Source of the DNA: Burkholderiaceae bacterium
GTDB taxonomy: Bacteria; Pseudomonadota; Gammaproteobacteria; Burkholderiales; Burkholderiaceae_C
Direction: 5' to 3'
NCBI GenBank assembly: GCA_913776825.1
Contig: CAJYPV010000014.1
Span: forward strand, 1-45,586
DNA length: 45,586 bases
Shown: positions 36,568-43,776 of the stretch, in pieces
Numbering within the stretch: the stretch's first letter is position 1
Layout: every line of letters begins with the position of its first letter
The notes under the pieces: model-generated
What the model saw: only the letters and a program-made list of their open reading frames with translations
Told to the model about the DNA's origin: nothing
The model's database searches: none
Program-made: the position numbers and the translations under genes

Positions 36568-38712
36568 TCAATGGCGCGAGCGTCGGACCAGGCTGCCGAC
36601 ATCCAGAATCAGCGCCACGCGGCCGTCTCCCATGATGGTCGCGCCGGACACGTCCTGCACCTTGCGGTAGTTCGCTTCCAGGTTCTTCACCACGACCTGC
36701 TGCTGACCGAGCAACTCGTCCACCAGCATCGCGACGCGACCGCCTTCGGCCTCGACCACGACCATGATCGAGCTGACATGCTCGAAGTCGAAGCGCGGCA
36801 CATTGAAGACCTGCTCCAGCTCCACGACCGGCATGTATTCGTCACGCACCTCGACCACACGGCCGGAGCCGCCCACGGTCTTGATGGTGTCGGACTGGAC
36901 CTGGAAGGACTCGACCACCGACGACAGCGGCAGGATGTAGACCTCTTCGCCCACGCCCACGCTCATGCCGTCCATGATGGCCAGCGTCAGCGGCAGCCGG
37001 ACCGAGACCTTCATGCCGTAGCCTTCCGCCGAATCGATTTCGACGGTGCCACCCAGCGAGGTGATGTTCTTCTTCACCACGTCCATGCCCACGCCGCGGC
37101 CCGACACATCGGTGACCTGATCGGCAGTGGAGAAGCCCGGCGCGAAGATCAGGCCCCAGACCTCTTGGTCGGACATGCCGTCCGGCGCATCGATGCCCTT
37201 TTCGCGGGCCTTCTTGATCAGCTTCTCGCGGTTCAGGCCACGGCCGTCGTCACGCACTTCGATGACGATGGAGCCGCCCTGGTGCGAGGCGACCAGCGTG
37301 ATCGTGCCTTGCTCGGGCTTGCCCTTGGCGGCGCGCTCGGCGGGGGATTCGATGCCGTGGTCGCAGCTGTTGCGCACCAGGTGGGTCAGCGGGTCGGTGA
37401 TCTTTTCGACCAGGCCCTTGTCCAGCTCGGTGGCTTCACCCTGGGTGACCAGCTCGACCTTCTTGCCCAGCTTGGCGGCCAGATCGCGCAGCATCCGCGG
37501 GAAGCGGTTGAACACGACCGACATCGGAATCATCCGGATCGACATGACCGATTCCTGCAGGTCGCGCGTGTTGCGCTCCAGATCGGCCAGGCCGGACGCC
37601 AGTTGCTGATAGAGGCCCGGATCCAGGTTGCGGCTGTTCTGCGCCAGCATCGCCTGGGTGATCACCAGTTCGCCCACCAGGTTGATCAGTTGATCGACCT
37701 TCTCGACCGACACCCGCAGGGTGGATTGGTCCATGTTGGCGCCACCGGCGCGCGGCGCGGCCTCGACCTTGGCGGGCGCGGCGACCTTGGCGGGCACCGG
37801 CACATTCGCCTTGGCGACTTCAGCGGCCTTGGCTTCGGCGGCGGTCGCGGCGGGCACGCCGGGCGCGTCGTCGAAGAAACCGTAGCCGGGGTCTTCGTCC
37901 TTCTTGGCTTCCACCGGCGCGCCGGGCGCGCCTTCATGGAAACCGAAGCCTTCGCCGAGCGGCAGGATCTTCACCTGCTCGCGGGAGACATGGAAGGTGA
38001 ACAGGTCCAGCAGGTCGTTGTCGCTGCTGCTGGTCAACACCTTGAAGCGGCGCATGCCGTCGGCCGAGATGCCGCCATCCAGCGGTTCGATCGTGCCGAG
38101 GTCGGTGATTTCCTTGAACAGGTCGACCAGGTTGTCCGCTTGCGCGGTGTTGGTCAGCGGACCGACCAGCAGCTCCAGCTGACGGACGTTGGACTTCAGC
38201 GGCGCGGCCGCCGGAGCGGCGGCGGGCGTCGGCGCGGGCGCAGGGGCCGTCGCCGGTGCGGGCGCGGCGGCGCGAACGCCATCCAGCGTGCCGCCATCCA
38301 CCAGCGTGCGGATGCTGACCAGCAGGTCCGAGGTGTCGAACACGTCCGCGCCGGAACCCTGATGGCGACCCAGTTGCGCGCGCAGGGCATCGCCGGACTG
38401 CAGCAGCACATCCACCATCTGCGAGGTCGGGGCGAGTTCATGGCGACGCAGCTTGTCCAGCAGCGTTTCCATCTGGTGCGTCAGTTCGGCGACGTCATTG
38501 AAGCCAAACGTCGCTGCGCCGCCCTTGATCGAATGGGCGCAACGGAAGATGGCATTCATCTGCTCATCGTCGGGGTTCTCGATGTCCAGGTTCAGCAGCA
38601 GCTGCTCCATGTTGTCGAGGTTCTCGCCCGCTTCTTCGAAGAAGACCTGGTAGAACTGGCTCAGGTCGATGCCAGCACCCAGATTGGCGCCTTCAGAGGT
38701 CATGTCTCCCAT
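36568..38712 (-). CDS. cheA: chemotaxis histidine kinase CheA
   Basis: A protein of 714 residues. P1 carries the phospho-acceptor His60 in CAHSIKGGAATFGF. A P2-like alpha/beta module follows an Ala/Pro linker (about residues 170-240). P3 is the dimerisation helix pair starting QSTLRVSVEKVDQLINLVGELV. P4 is the ATPase with RNSCDHGIESPAER, DDGRGLN and GRGVGMDVV. P5 is the CheW-like regulatory domain ending near RRSRH. It autophosphorylates under MCP control and passes phosphate to CheY. ATG 38712 has GGGGAGAG at about 5 nt; ATG 38703 is an alternative. cheY lies 21 bp upstream in the same operon. Confidence 0.97.
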   Translation of the reverse strand: MGDMTSEGANLGAGIDLSQFYQVFFEEAGENLDNMEQLLLNLDIENPDDEQMNAIFRCAHSIKGGAATFGFNDVAELTHQMETLLDKLRRHELAPTSQMVDVLLQSGDALRAQLGRHQGSGADVFDTSDLLVSIRTLVDGGTLDGVRAAAPAPATAPAPAPTPAAAPAAAPLKSNVRQLELLVGPLTNTAQADNLVDLFKEITDLGTIEPLDGGISADGMRRFKVLTSSSDNDLLDLFTFHVSREQVKILPLGEGFGFHEGAPGAPVEAKKDEDPGYGFFDDAPGVPAATAAEAKAAEVAKANVPVPAKVAAPAKVEAAPRAGGANMDQSTLRVSVEKVDQLINLVGELVITQAMLAQNSRNLDPGLYQQLASGLADLERNTRDLQESVMSIRMIPMSVVFNRFPRMLRDLAAKLGKKVELVTQGEATELDKGLVEKITDPLTHLVRNSCDHGIESPAERAAKGKPEQGTITLVASHQGGSIVIEVRDDGRGLNREKLIKKAREKGIDAPDGMSDQEVWGLIFAPGFSTADQVTDVSGRGVGMDVVKKNITSLGGTVEIDSAEGYGMKVSVRLPLTLAIMDGMSVGVGEEVYILPLSSVVESFQVQSDTIKTVGGSGRVVEVRDEYMPVVELEQVFNVPRFDFEHVSSIMVVVEAEGGRVAMLVDELLGQQQVVVKNLEANYRKVQDVSGATIMGDGRVALILDVGSLVRRSRH

Positions 38713-38733
38713 CAATCTCTCCCCTTGCCGCGC

Positions 38734-39096
38734 TCAGCGGATCACCTTGCCGATCACTTCGATCAGCTTGGCGGGGTCAAATGGCTTGACCAGCCAGCCG
38801 GTGGCGCCGGCAGCGCGGCCGGCCTGCTTCATCTGATCGCTGGACTCGGTGGTCAGGATCAGGATCGGCGTGGTCTTGAATTTGGGGTTGTCCCGCAACT
38901 TCTTGGTCAGGCTGATGCCATCCATGCGGGGCATGTTCTGGTCGGTCAGCACCAGGTCGAAGTCGCGCTGGGAGGATTTCTCCCAGGCGTCCTGCCCGTC
39001 CACCGCCTCCACGACATTGAAACCCGCATTCTTGAGGGTGAACGAGACCATCTGGCGCATGGAGGCCGAATCGTCTACGGCGAGGATCGAGGGCAT
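38734..39096 (-). CDS. cheY: chemotaxis response regulator CheY
   Basis: A single receiver domain of 120 residues. Acidic pocket residues are in AVDDSAS, the phosphorylated aspartate is in VLTDQNMPRMDG, a Thr is in ILTTES and the conserved Lys is in VKPFDPAKL. After phosphorylation by CheA it would bind the flagellar switch. ATG 39096 is preceded by GGAGA at 8 nt; a start at 39117 lacks support. A sigma-28 promoter lies directly upstream, making cheY the first gene of the unit cheY-cheA-mcp-cheW. Confidence 0.95.
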   Translation of the reverse strand: MPSILAVDDSASMRQMVSFTLKNAGFNVVEAVDGQDAWEKSSQRDFDLVLTDQNMPRMDGISLTKKLRDNPKFKTTPILILTTESSDQMKQAGRAAGATGWLVKPFDPAKLIEVIGKVIR

Positions 39097-39121
39097 TTTT
39101 GGTTCTCCGGATGACAAGCGG

Positions 39122-39148
39122 TTTTCGGTGGGACCTGAAAAATCTTTA
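39122..39148 (-). promoter_or_regulatory. sigma-28 (FliA) promoter of the che operon
   Basis: On the minus strand TAAAGATT (39148-39141), exactly 11 bp, then ACCGAAAA (39129-39122). This matches the flagellar sigma factor consensus TAAAGTTT-N11-GCCGATAA at 13 of 16 positions. The start point would be about 20 nt before the cheY ATG. Two 8-bp direct repeats CGATCTAG at 39179-39186 and 39188-39195 lie just upstream. Confidence 0.75.
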
Positions 39149-39228
39149 GGGCCTGTTGAGCTTCTTGGGCTGGCTGGGCGATCTAGACGATCTAGGCGTT
39201 TTGGGCTCTGGCGTGGCGTGGACGGATG

Positions 39229-39684
39229 TCAGAACAGCTCGATCGAGCCGGCGTCCATCTCGTCCTGCGTCACGGGATTCGGTCGCAGGGGTGCAGTTTC
39301 GACGACAGTCAAGCCGTCTTCATCCTCGCCGAACGTATCCCGGGCCAATTGATCGGAACAATTCCGCAGACGCTGGCTGGTATGGGCGATCAGCTGGGTC
39401 GACATGTCCTGAAATTGCAGCGCGGTGATCGCTCCGGCCAGATGCAGCATCAACTGCTGCAGGGCATCGGTATCCTGATCGCTCGCGGCGCGCGCCTTGA
39501 GCTGATCGACCAACGACGATGCCCCGAAGAAATGCGTGGACAACGCCTCGCACGCATCATCGAGCAAACGCTGAAGACGTTCGAGGTCGTTATTGACCGT
39601 CATCAGATGGTCTTGCATTTCGGCGGCGGCCAGCAACGGCATCAGCCCACCGTCTGGCTCGACCGCTGTCTCATCGATTTGCAT
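39229..39684 (-). CDS. CheZ-like CheY-P phosphatase (short form)
   Basis: A helical protein of 151 residues. The segment TALQFQDMSTQLIAH carries Asp93 and Gln97 in a D-x-x-x-Q arrangement; in CheZ (FQDLTGQ) these two residues orient magnesium and the attacking water for CheY-P dephosphorylation. The C-terminus TQDEMDAGSIELF resembles the CheY-binding tail of CheZ (QDQVDDLLDSLGF). It is shorter than E. coli CheZ (214), lacking part of the long hairpin. ATG 39684 has GGAG at 6 nt. It lies 132 bp upstream of cheY, with the FliA promoter in the gap, so it may have its own promoter. A general chemotaxis helper role is the alternative. Confidence 0.7.
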   Translation of the reverse strand: MQIDETAVEPDGGLMPLLAAAEMQDHLMTVNNDLERLQRLLDDACEALSTHFFGASSLVDQLKARAASDQDTDALQQLMLHLAGAITALQFQDMSTQLIAHTSQRLRNCSDQLARDTFGEDEDGLTVVETAPLRPNPVTQDEMDAGSIELF

Positions 39685-39701
39685 CTTGGCTCCACATAGG
39701 T

Positions 39702-39738
39702 GTCCTAGGACCTACCTGGGTCGATCCCACGTCGACCC
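39702..39738. promoter_or_regulatory. two dyads upstream of the CheZ-like gene
   Basis: A 10-bp palindrome GTCCTAGGAC (39702-39711) and an inverted repeat GGGTCGA, 7 bp, TCGACCC (39718-39738) stand next to each other in the divergent region between the CheZ-like gene and the kinase gene. They are candidate regulator sites for either direction. Confidence 0.45.
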
Positions 39739-39940
39739 GTACCTGGACTTGACGGCTGACAAGAATCTTCGGCTTTTAGGAGGCGTCTGTCGACGGGACT
39801 AATTGGCCAAATCCCGCCCAATTACTTCGCAGCGACCCCGCGAGCTCAAATTCTCGATAAGGGAAAACGTCAACTCTAAGGTTTCCAGATGTCAATGGCA
39901 TGCGGTGTCCCTCTCGTAGATGAGGGAGTCGCGACAAACT

Positions 39941-39958
39941 TGGCATACTCGCGCCATG
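39941..39958 (+). promoter_or_regulatory. extended -10 promoter with leaderless start for the kinase gene
   Basis: TGGCATACT (39941-39949) is an extended -10; the ATG follows 6 nt later at 39956. There is no ribosome site between, so the transcript probably begins at the start codon. Confidence 0.5.
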
Positions 39959-41128
39959 CCTTCCTCGCCTCTGGGCGAACGCCGTCTGCGTTTGCTCCAC
40001 ATTGAAGATTCCGACCTGGATCACCAACTGATCCTGGCCCAATTGCAGCGTGCCGGATTGCGGTTTGACGTCAAGCGACTGGACAGCCTGCCGGATATCG
40101 AAGCGGCGTTGGTCCATCCCTGGGATGCCGTGATTTCTGACTACAACCTGCCGGGTTTTTCCGGTTTGGTCGTGCTGGATCTCATCAAACAGCGGGAGCT
40201 GGTGCTGCCGTTCGTGCTGGTCTCGGGAGAAATTGGCGAAGACACCGCCGTGGCGGCGATGCGCACCGGCGCGTCGGACTATCTGCTCAAGAACAACCTG
40301 GCCCGTCTGGCGCCGGCCTTGCTGCATGCGATCGAATCCTGCGAAGCGCAGCGCGCGCGCCAGGAGGCCGACCGCGAGCTGCTCAAGTCCAAGCAGCAGT
40401 TGCATGAGCTGGCGGGGCATCTGCAGACCAGCATCGAGATGGAACGCGCCGCCATCGCACGCGAGATCCATGACGACGTCGGCGGCTCGCTCACGGCGCT
40501 CAAGTTCGACCTGGCCTGGATCGCCCGGCACAGCCGCGATGCGGCGATTCTTCAGCGCGTGCAGTCCGCGCTGGACACGGTGACCAGCGCGATCGAATCC
40601 AGCCAGCGGATCATGCACAACCTGCGGCCGGCGATCCTGGAACAGGGTTTGCTGGCAGCCGTGCAGTGGCTCGCGGCGCGCTTCGAGCGCCGCACCGGCA
40701 TTCCCACCGCGGTGATCAGCAGCAGCGAGCTGATGCAGTTGCCGGCCGGCGTGCCGCTGGTGGCCTATCGCACGGCCCAGGAGGCGCTGACCAATGTGTC
40801 CAAGCATGCGGGCGCCTCGCGGGTCGAACTGGAGCTGAGCATGGACGGCGGCGTGTTGACGCTGGAGGTCAAGGACAACGGCCAGGGGCTGGCGCCGGGC
40901 GACCTGAGCAAGGCGCGCAGCTTCGGCATTCGCGGCCTGCACGAGCGGGCGGCGACGGTCGGCGGCTGGGTGGACCTGAGCTCCGGGGTGCACGGCACCA
41001 GCCTGATCTTGTCGGTGCCGCTGCGCGGTGTGATCGACGCATTCGACGATGAAGACGCCAATGAGCATGGGCCTGTCACCCGCGCCAGCGATGCGGAGCA
41101 TGACCCGTCCACCTGGGGCCAACTATGA
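39956..41128 (+). CDS. receiver domain-histidine kinase hybrid (HisKA_3/NarX-type)
   Basis: A cytoplasmic protein of 390 residues. An N-terminal receiver domain (HIEDSDLDHQLI, phospho-Asp in VISDYNLPGFSG, KNNLARL) is joined by a coiled coil to a HisKA_3 dimerisation domain with the phospho-acceptor His in REIHDDVGGSLTALKFDL. It ends in an ATPase domain with AQEALTNVSKHAGAS, DNGQGL and FGIRGLHERA. There is no membrane span, so its input is probably phosphorylation of its own receiver by another kinase. Its stop overlaps the start of the next gene (ATGA), so it should phosphorylate that regulator. It is divergent from the chemotaxis genes. Confidence 0.92.
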   Translation: MPSSPLGERRLRLLHIEDSDLDHQLILAQLQRAGLRFDVKRLDSLPDIEAALVHPWDAVISDYNLPGFSGLVVLDLIKQRELVLPFVLVSGEIGEDTAVAAMRTGASDYLLKNNLARLAPALLHAIESCEAQRARQEADRELLKSKQQLHELAGHLQTSIEMERAAIAREIHDDVGGSLTALKFDLAWIARHSRDAAILQRVQSALDTVTSAIESSQRIMHNLRPAILEQGLLAAVQWLAARFERRTGIPTAVISSSELMQLPAGVPLVAYRTAQEALTNVSKHAGASRVELELSMDGGVLTLEVKDNGQGLAPGDLSKARSFGIRGLHERAATVGGWVDLSSGVHGTSLILSVPLRGVIDAFDDEDANEHGPVTRASDAEHDPSTWGQL

Positions 41129-41772
41129 TCAAAGTGATTCTCTGCGATGACCACGCGCTGATCCGGCGGGGCATCCGGGATACCTTGTCCGATGCGCCCG
41201 ACATCGAAGTGGTGGGCGAAGCCGGCGACTACGGCGAGCTGCGCAGCCTGATGCGCAGCCTGCCGCCGGAGAAGCAGTGCGATGTGCTGGTGCTGGACAT
41301 CAACATGCCGGGCCGCAGCGGCCTGGATGTGCTGCATGTGCTGAAGGACGAGGGCACGACCACCCGCGTGCTGATCGTGTCGATGTACCCCGAGGACCAA
41401 TATGCGATCCGTGCCTTGCGGGCCGGTGCCTACGGCTATGTGAACAAGGGCGGCGATCCGCAACTGCTGGTGCAGGCGGTCCGCACGGTGGCTCAGGGTC
41501 GCAAATACGTGACACCCGAGATTGCCCAGATGCTGGTCGAGAGCCTCACCGCGCCGGCGCCGGAACAGGCCCATCAGAAGCTGTCGGACCGCGAGCTCCA
41601 GACGCTGGTGATGATTGCCTCCGGCAAGCGGCTGTCGGACATCGCCGAGGAACTGATGCTCAGCCCCAAGACGGTCAGCGTGTACCGCGCGCGGGTGCTG
41701 GAGAAGCTGGCGCTGTCCAACAACTCGGAACTGACGGTCTACGCCATCCGCAACGGATTGGTCGAGAGCTGA
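41125..41772 (+). CDS. NarL/FixJ-family response regulator
   Basis: A protein of 215 residues. The receiver domain has CDDHALIRRG, phospho-Asp58 in VLVLDINMPGRSG and VNKGGDP with the conserved Lys. The C-terminal LuxR-type helix-turn-helix is LSDRELQTLVMIASGKRLSDIAEELMLSPKTVSVYRARVLEKL. It is a DNA-binding transcription factor controlled by the kinase encoded just upstream with a 4-bp overlap. Targets are unknown; the dyads in the nearby divergent promoter are candidates. Confidence 0.94.
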   Translation: MIKVILCDDHALIRRGIRDTLSDAPDIEVVGEAGDYGELRSLMRSLPPEKQCDVLVLDINMPGRSGLDVLHVLKDEGTTTRVLIVSMYPEDQYAIRALRAGAYGYVNKGGDPQLLVQAVRTVAQGRKYVTPEIAQMLVESLTAPAPEQAHQKLSDRELQTLVMIASGKRLSDIAEELMLSPKTVSVYRARVLEKLALSNNSELTVYAIRNGLVES

Positions 41773-41804
41773 GCCCAACCCCCGACCGATCCGCGCGGAC
41801 ATCG

Positions 41805-42221
41805 TCATGGTCGGACTCGCCGCCGAGGGCGCGTCCAGGTGCTGGGATCCGCCGCGCTGAGGCTGCGGAGCCAGCCGTGGATGTCGCGCGCGGTTTCGGT
41901 GGCCCATCGCGCGCGCCGTGGCTGGAAGCGTTGATGGATCTGCTGTTCCGCCAGATGTCCGCAGGCCTGCAGCCGCTGCAGGTTCAGGGCCAGCCAATGC
42001 TGGCCTTGGGCGATCAGATGGGCCTGGACCTGCGCCGGCGTGGCGCCCGACGACCCCTGCAGCGCGCAACGTGCGCGGACCGCGAGGAAGGCGCTGCGCG
42101 CGGCCAGTGACGCCGCGCCCCGGGCGCTGGCCTCGTCCCGCTCGGTCAGCAGGCGCTCAGCGACGCGGAGGAAGTCGTCGGGATCGAATCGGTGCGGTGA
42201 ATGGGCCGGGTGCGCGGTCAT
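41805..42221 (-). CDS. unknown protein, faintly HEPN-like, second gene of a coupled pair
   Basis: A helical protein of 138 residues that I do not recognise with certainty. The stretch DPDDFLRVAERLLTERDEAS then AARSAFLAVRARCAL resembles the first helices of HEPN-domain proteins (FLxxAxxLL...SRAYYAxFLxAR), but the typical tyrosines and the RX4-6H catalytic motif are missing. A true HEPN RNase would be inactive, so it could be a binding or partner subunit. The C-terminus is Arg/Pro-rich. Its ATG (42221) overlaps the stop of the upstream gene by the ATGA pattern, so the two are translationally coupled. It converges on the NarL-type regulator gene. Confidence 0.5.
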   Translation of the reverse strand: MTAHPAHSPHRFDPDDFLRVAERLLTERDEASARGAASLAARSAFLAVRARCALQGSSGATPAQVQAHLIAQGQHWLALNLQRLQACGHLAEQQIHQRFQPRRARWATETARDIHGWLRSLSAADPSTWTRPRRRVRP

Positions 42222-42832
42222 GGCTCGGGTGTGAAGTCATGGGGGCACGGCAGCACGCAAACATGCCGCGACAACTCGCGCAGCTCGGGCCGATCCTGCA
42301 GGCGCTCGAAGAACGGTTTCAGATCGGCCGGACAGGGCTCGGCCAGCGATTCGACCATCGTGTAGCGGTACAGCGTGAGCAGCAGCAGCGGCGGGTCCTG
42401 ATCCGAATGCAACTGGATCTGCGCGGTGCAGAGACGACTCGGCGCCGCGGCCCGCAACTGGGTGAGATAGCTGAACAGGGCGTCCGCGCTGATGGCGGGA
42501 TGCGCGGCGAGGAAGGCAGTCAGCAGCGCGGTGAACCCGGGGGCGCCGAGCGCGGCTTCCTGGTTCAGCAGCGACGCCGCGATGCTCAGCGACAGACGCC
42601 TCGGTGCGCCGGCGCTCAGGTGCTCATGCGGCAGCGATGGCGTGGGGATGCAAGCGGCGTGAGCGGGATCTTCGTCAGGATGGGGGCGGGTCGCGGCGCG
42701 TCGCGTCGTGACGCGTGACCGGATGGGCGCGGCTGTGGTGTCCCGATCGGGCGCCATGCCATCCGCCGTGGTGACGGCGTGAAGAGGGGAATGGACGGCA
42801 GGTGCCTCGTCCCGGGCCTGGATAGCGGACAT
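42218..42832 (-). CDS. unknown protein, first gene of a coupled pair
   Basis: A protein of 204 residues, not recognised. The first ~85 residues are disordered (His/Pro/Arg/Thr-rich). From LSLSIAASLLNQEAALGAPGFTALLTAFLAAHPAISADALFSYLTQL onward it appears helical, ending in LKPFFERLQDRPELRELSRHVCVLPCPHDF. It has no signal peptide or membrane span. ATG 42832 is preceded by GGAGAA at 6 nt, which fixes the start against a much longer open frame. It is co-transcribed with the 138-residue protein gene. An IS66 element is inserted 145 bp upstream and may have altered its promoter. Confidence 0.55.
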   Translation of the reverse strand: MSAIQARDEAPAVHSPLHAVTTADGMAPDRDTTAAPIRSRVTTRRAATRPHPDEDPAHAACIPTPSLPHEHLSAGAPRRLSLSIAASLLNQEAALGAPGFTALLTAFLAAHPAISADALFSYLTQLRAAAPSRLCTAQIQLHSDQDPPLLLLTLYRYTMVESLAEPCPADLKPFFERLQDRPELRELSRHVCVLPCPHDFTPEP

Positions 42833-43008
42833 CTCGATTCTCCGTGGCGGAGACGCAGCGGGATGCCGCGTCGTGCCGTCCATTCTGGGAATCCGGTGCC
42901 CGCTCGACCATGACTTGGAGGAGGGAATGACGAGGGGGAACGAAGGAGGGAGATCCCGCCGAATGGGGGAGCGATCGGTAAGCGTCCGGCGATCCCGTCT
43001 TGAGATTC

Positions 43009-43059
43009 GTCGGCAAGCCGCCGACGATGGTGTCCACCAAGAACTTAAGTGGACACCAT
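43009..43059 (+). promoter_or_regulatory. inverted repeats over the tnpA start
   Basis: A perfect 11-bp dyad, ATGGTGTCCAC (43027-43037) and GTGGACACCAT (43049-43059), with an 11-nt loop, covers the first two bases of the tnpA ATG (43058). A second dyad GTCGGC/GCCGAC is at 43009-43025. RNA entering from outside the element would fold and hide the start codon. Confidence 0.7.
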
Positions 43060-43390
43060 GGAATCCGCCAAGCCCGCTACCCGCCGACGCCACGACGATG
43101 AGCTGAAGCGGCAAGTCCTCGAGGAGTGCAACAAGCCTGGCGCGTCGGTGGCGCGCATCGCGTTGGCGCATGGCCTCATCGCCAATCTTGTGCATCGCTG
43201 GCGCCGTCTCGCTCAGACGGACACGCCGGCGAGGACGGTGGCTCCAACATTCATGCCTCTGACGCTCGAGCGGCCGACGCCAGCCGACATCCGCATTGAA
43301 CTTCAGCGCGGCCCGGTGAGCGTCGTCGTGAACTGGCCGACCTCCGCGATGAGTGACTGCGCGACCTGGCTGGGCGAGATTCTGCGTTGA
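43058..43390 (+). CDS. tnpA: IS66 TnpA (OrfA accessory protein)
   Basis: A protein of 110 residues. The N-terminal helix-turn-helix (RRHDDELKRQVLEECNKPGASVARIALAHGLIANLVHRWRR) is that of IS66 OrfA/IS3-like DNA-binding proteins. It assists transposition, probably by binding the element ends. The next gene overlaps by 4 bp (TTGA). GTG 43049 in frame could start three codons earlier. The start lies inside a strong hairpin. Confidence 0.9.
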   Translation: MESAKPATRRRHDDELKRQVLEECNKPGASVARIALAHGLIANLVHRWRRLAQTDTPARTVAPTFMPLTLERPTPADIRIELQRGPVSVVVNWPTSAMSDCATWLGEILR

Positions 43391-43719
43391 TCCGCATCGA
43401 CGCGATCTGGCTCTGCGTGGTGCCGCTAGACATGCGCGTGGGCACCGAGGGCGCGCTCACGCGCGTCGTGAACGTCTTCGGCGAAGCGCGCCCACATCAC
43501 GCCTACCTCTTCGCGAACCGCCGCGCCACCCGCATGAAGGCCGTCGTGCACGACGGCATCGGCGTCTGGCTCGCGGCGAGGCGCCTGAACGCCGGCAAGT
43601 TCGCCTGGCCGCATGATGCCGCGCCGACGATGTCGCTCACGCGCCCGCGACTCGAGGCCTTGGTGCTCGGTCTGCCGTGGAAGGGGATCGGCGAGGCCGG
43701 GATCATCACGAGGCTATAG
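43387..43719 (+). CDS. tnpB: IS66 TnpB (Orf2 accessory protein)
   Basis: A protein of 110 residues starting at a TTG that overlaps the tnpA stop. The sequence VPLDMRVGTEGALTRVVNVFG and the later KFAWP and LPWKGIGE correspond to the IS66 Orf2-like family, needed for transposition although its activity is unknown. The family start is normally at this position, so the TTG is accepted despite being rare. Confidence 0.9.
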   Translation: MIRIDAIWLCVVPLDMRVGTEGALTRVVNVFGEARPHHAYLFANRRATRMKAVVHDGIGVWLAARRLNAGKFAWPHDAAPTMSLTRPRLEALVLGLPWKGIGEAGIITRL

Positions 43720-43776
43720 CGCCATTGGCGATGCTGCCGATGCGCGGCGCTCCGGCGTGCGGCAAGATGCCTCCTC

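Noticed and set aside
33968..39114. Long plus-strand open frames opposite cheW, mcp and cheA.
   Set aside because: They are antisense shadows of clear chemotaxis genes, with no ribosome sites or recognisable domains.
39853..39860. CTCGATAA as a FliA -10 for the kinase gene.
   Set aside because: The matching -35 region (39834-39841) has no resemblance to TAAAGTTT.
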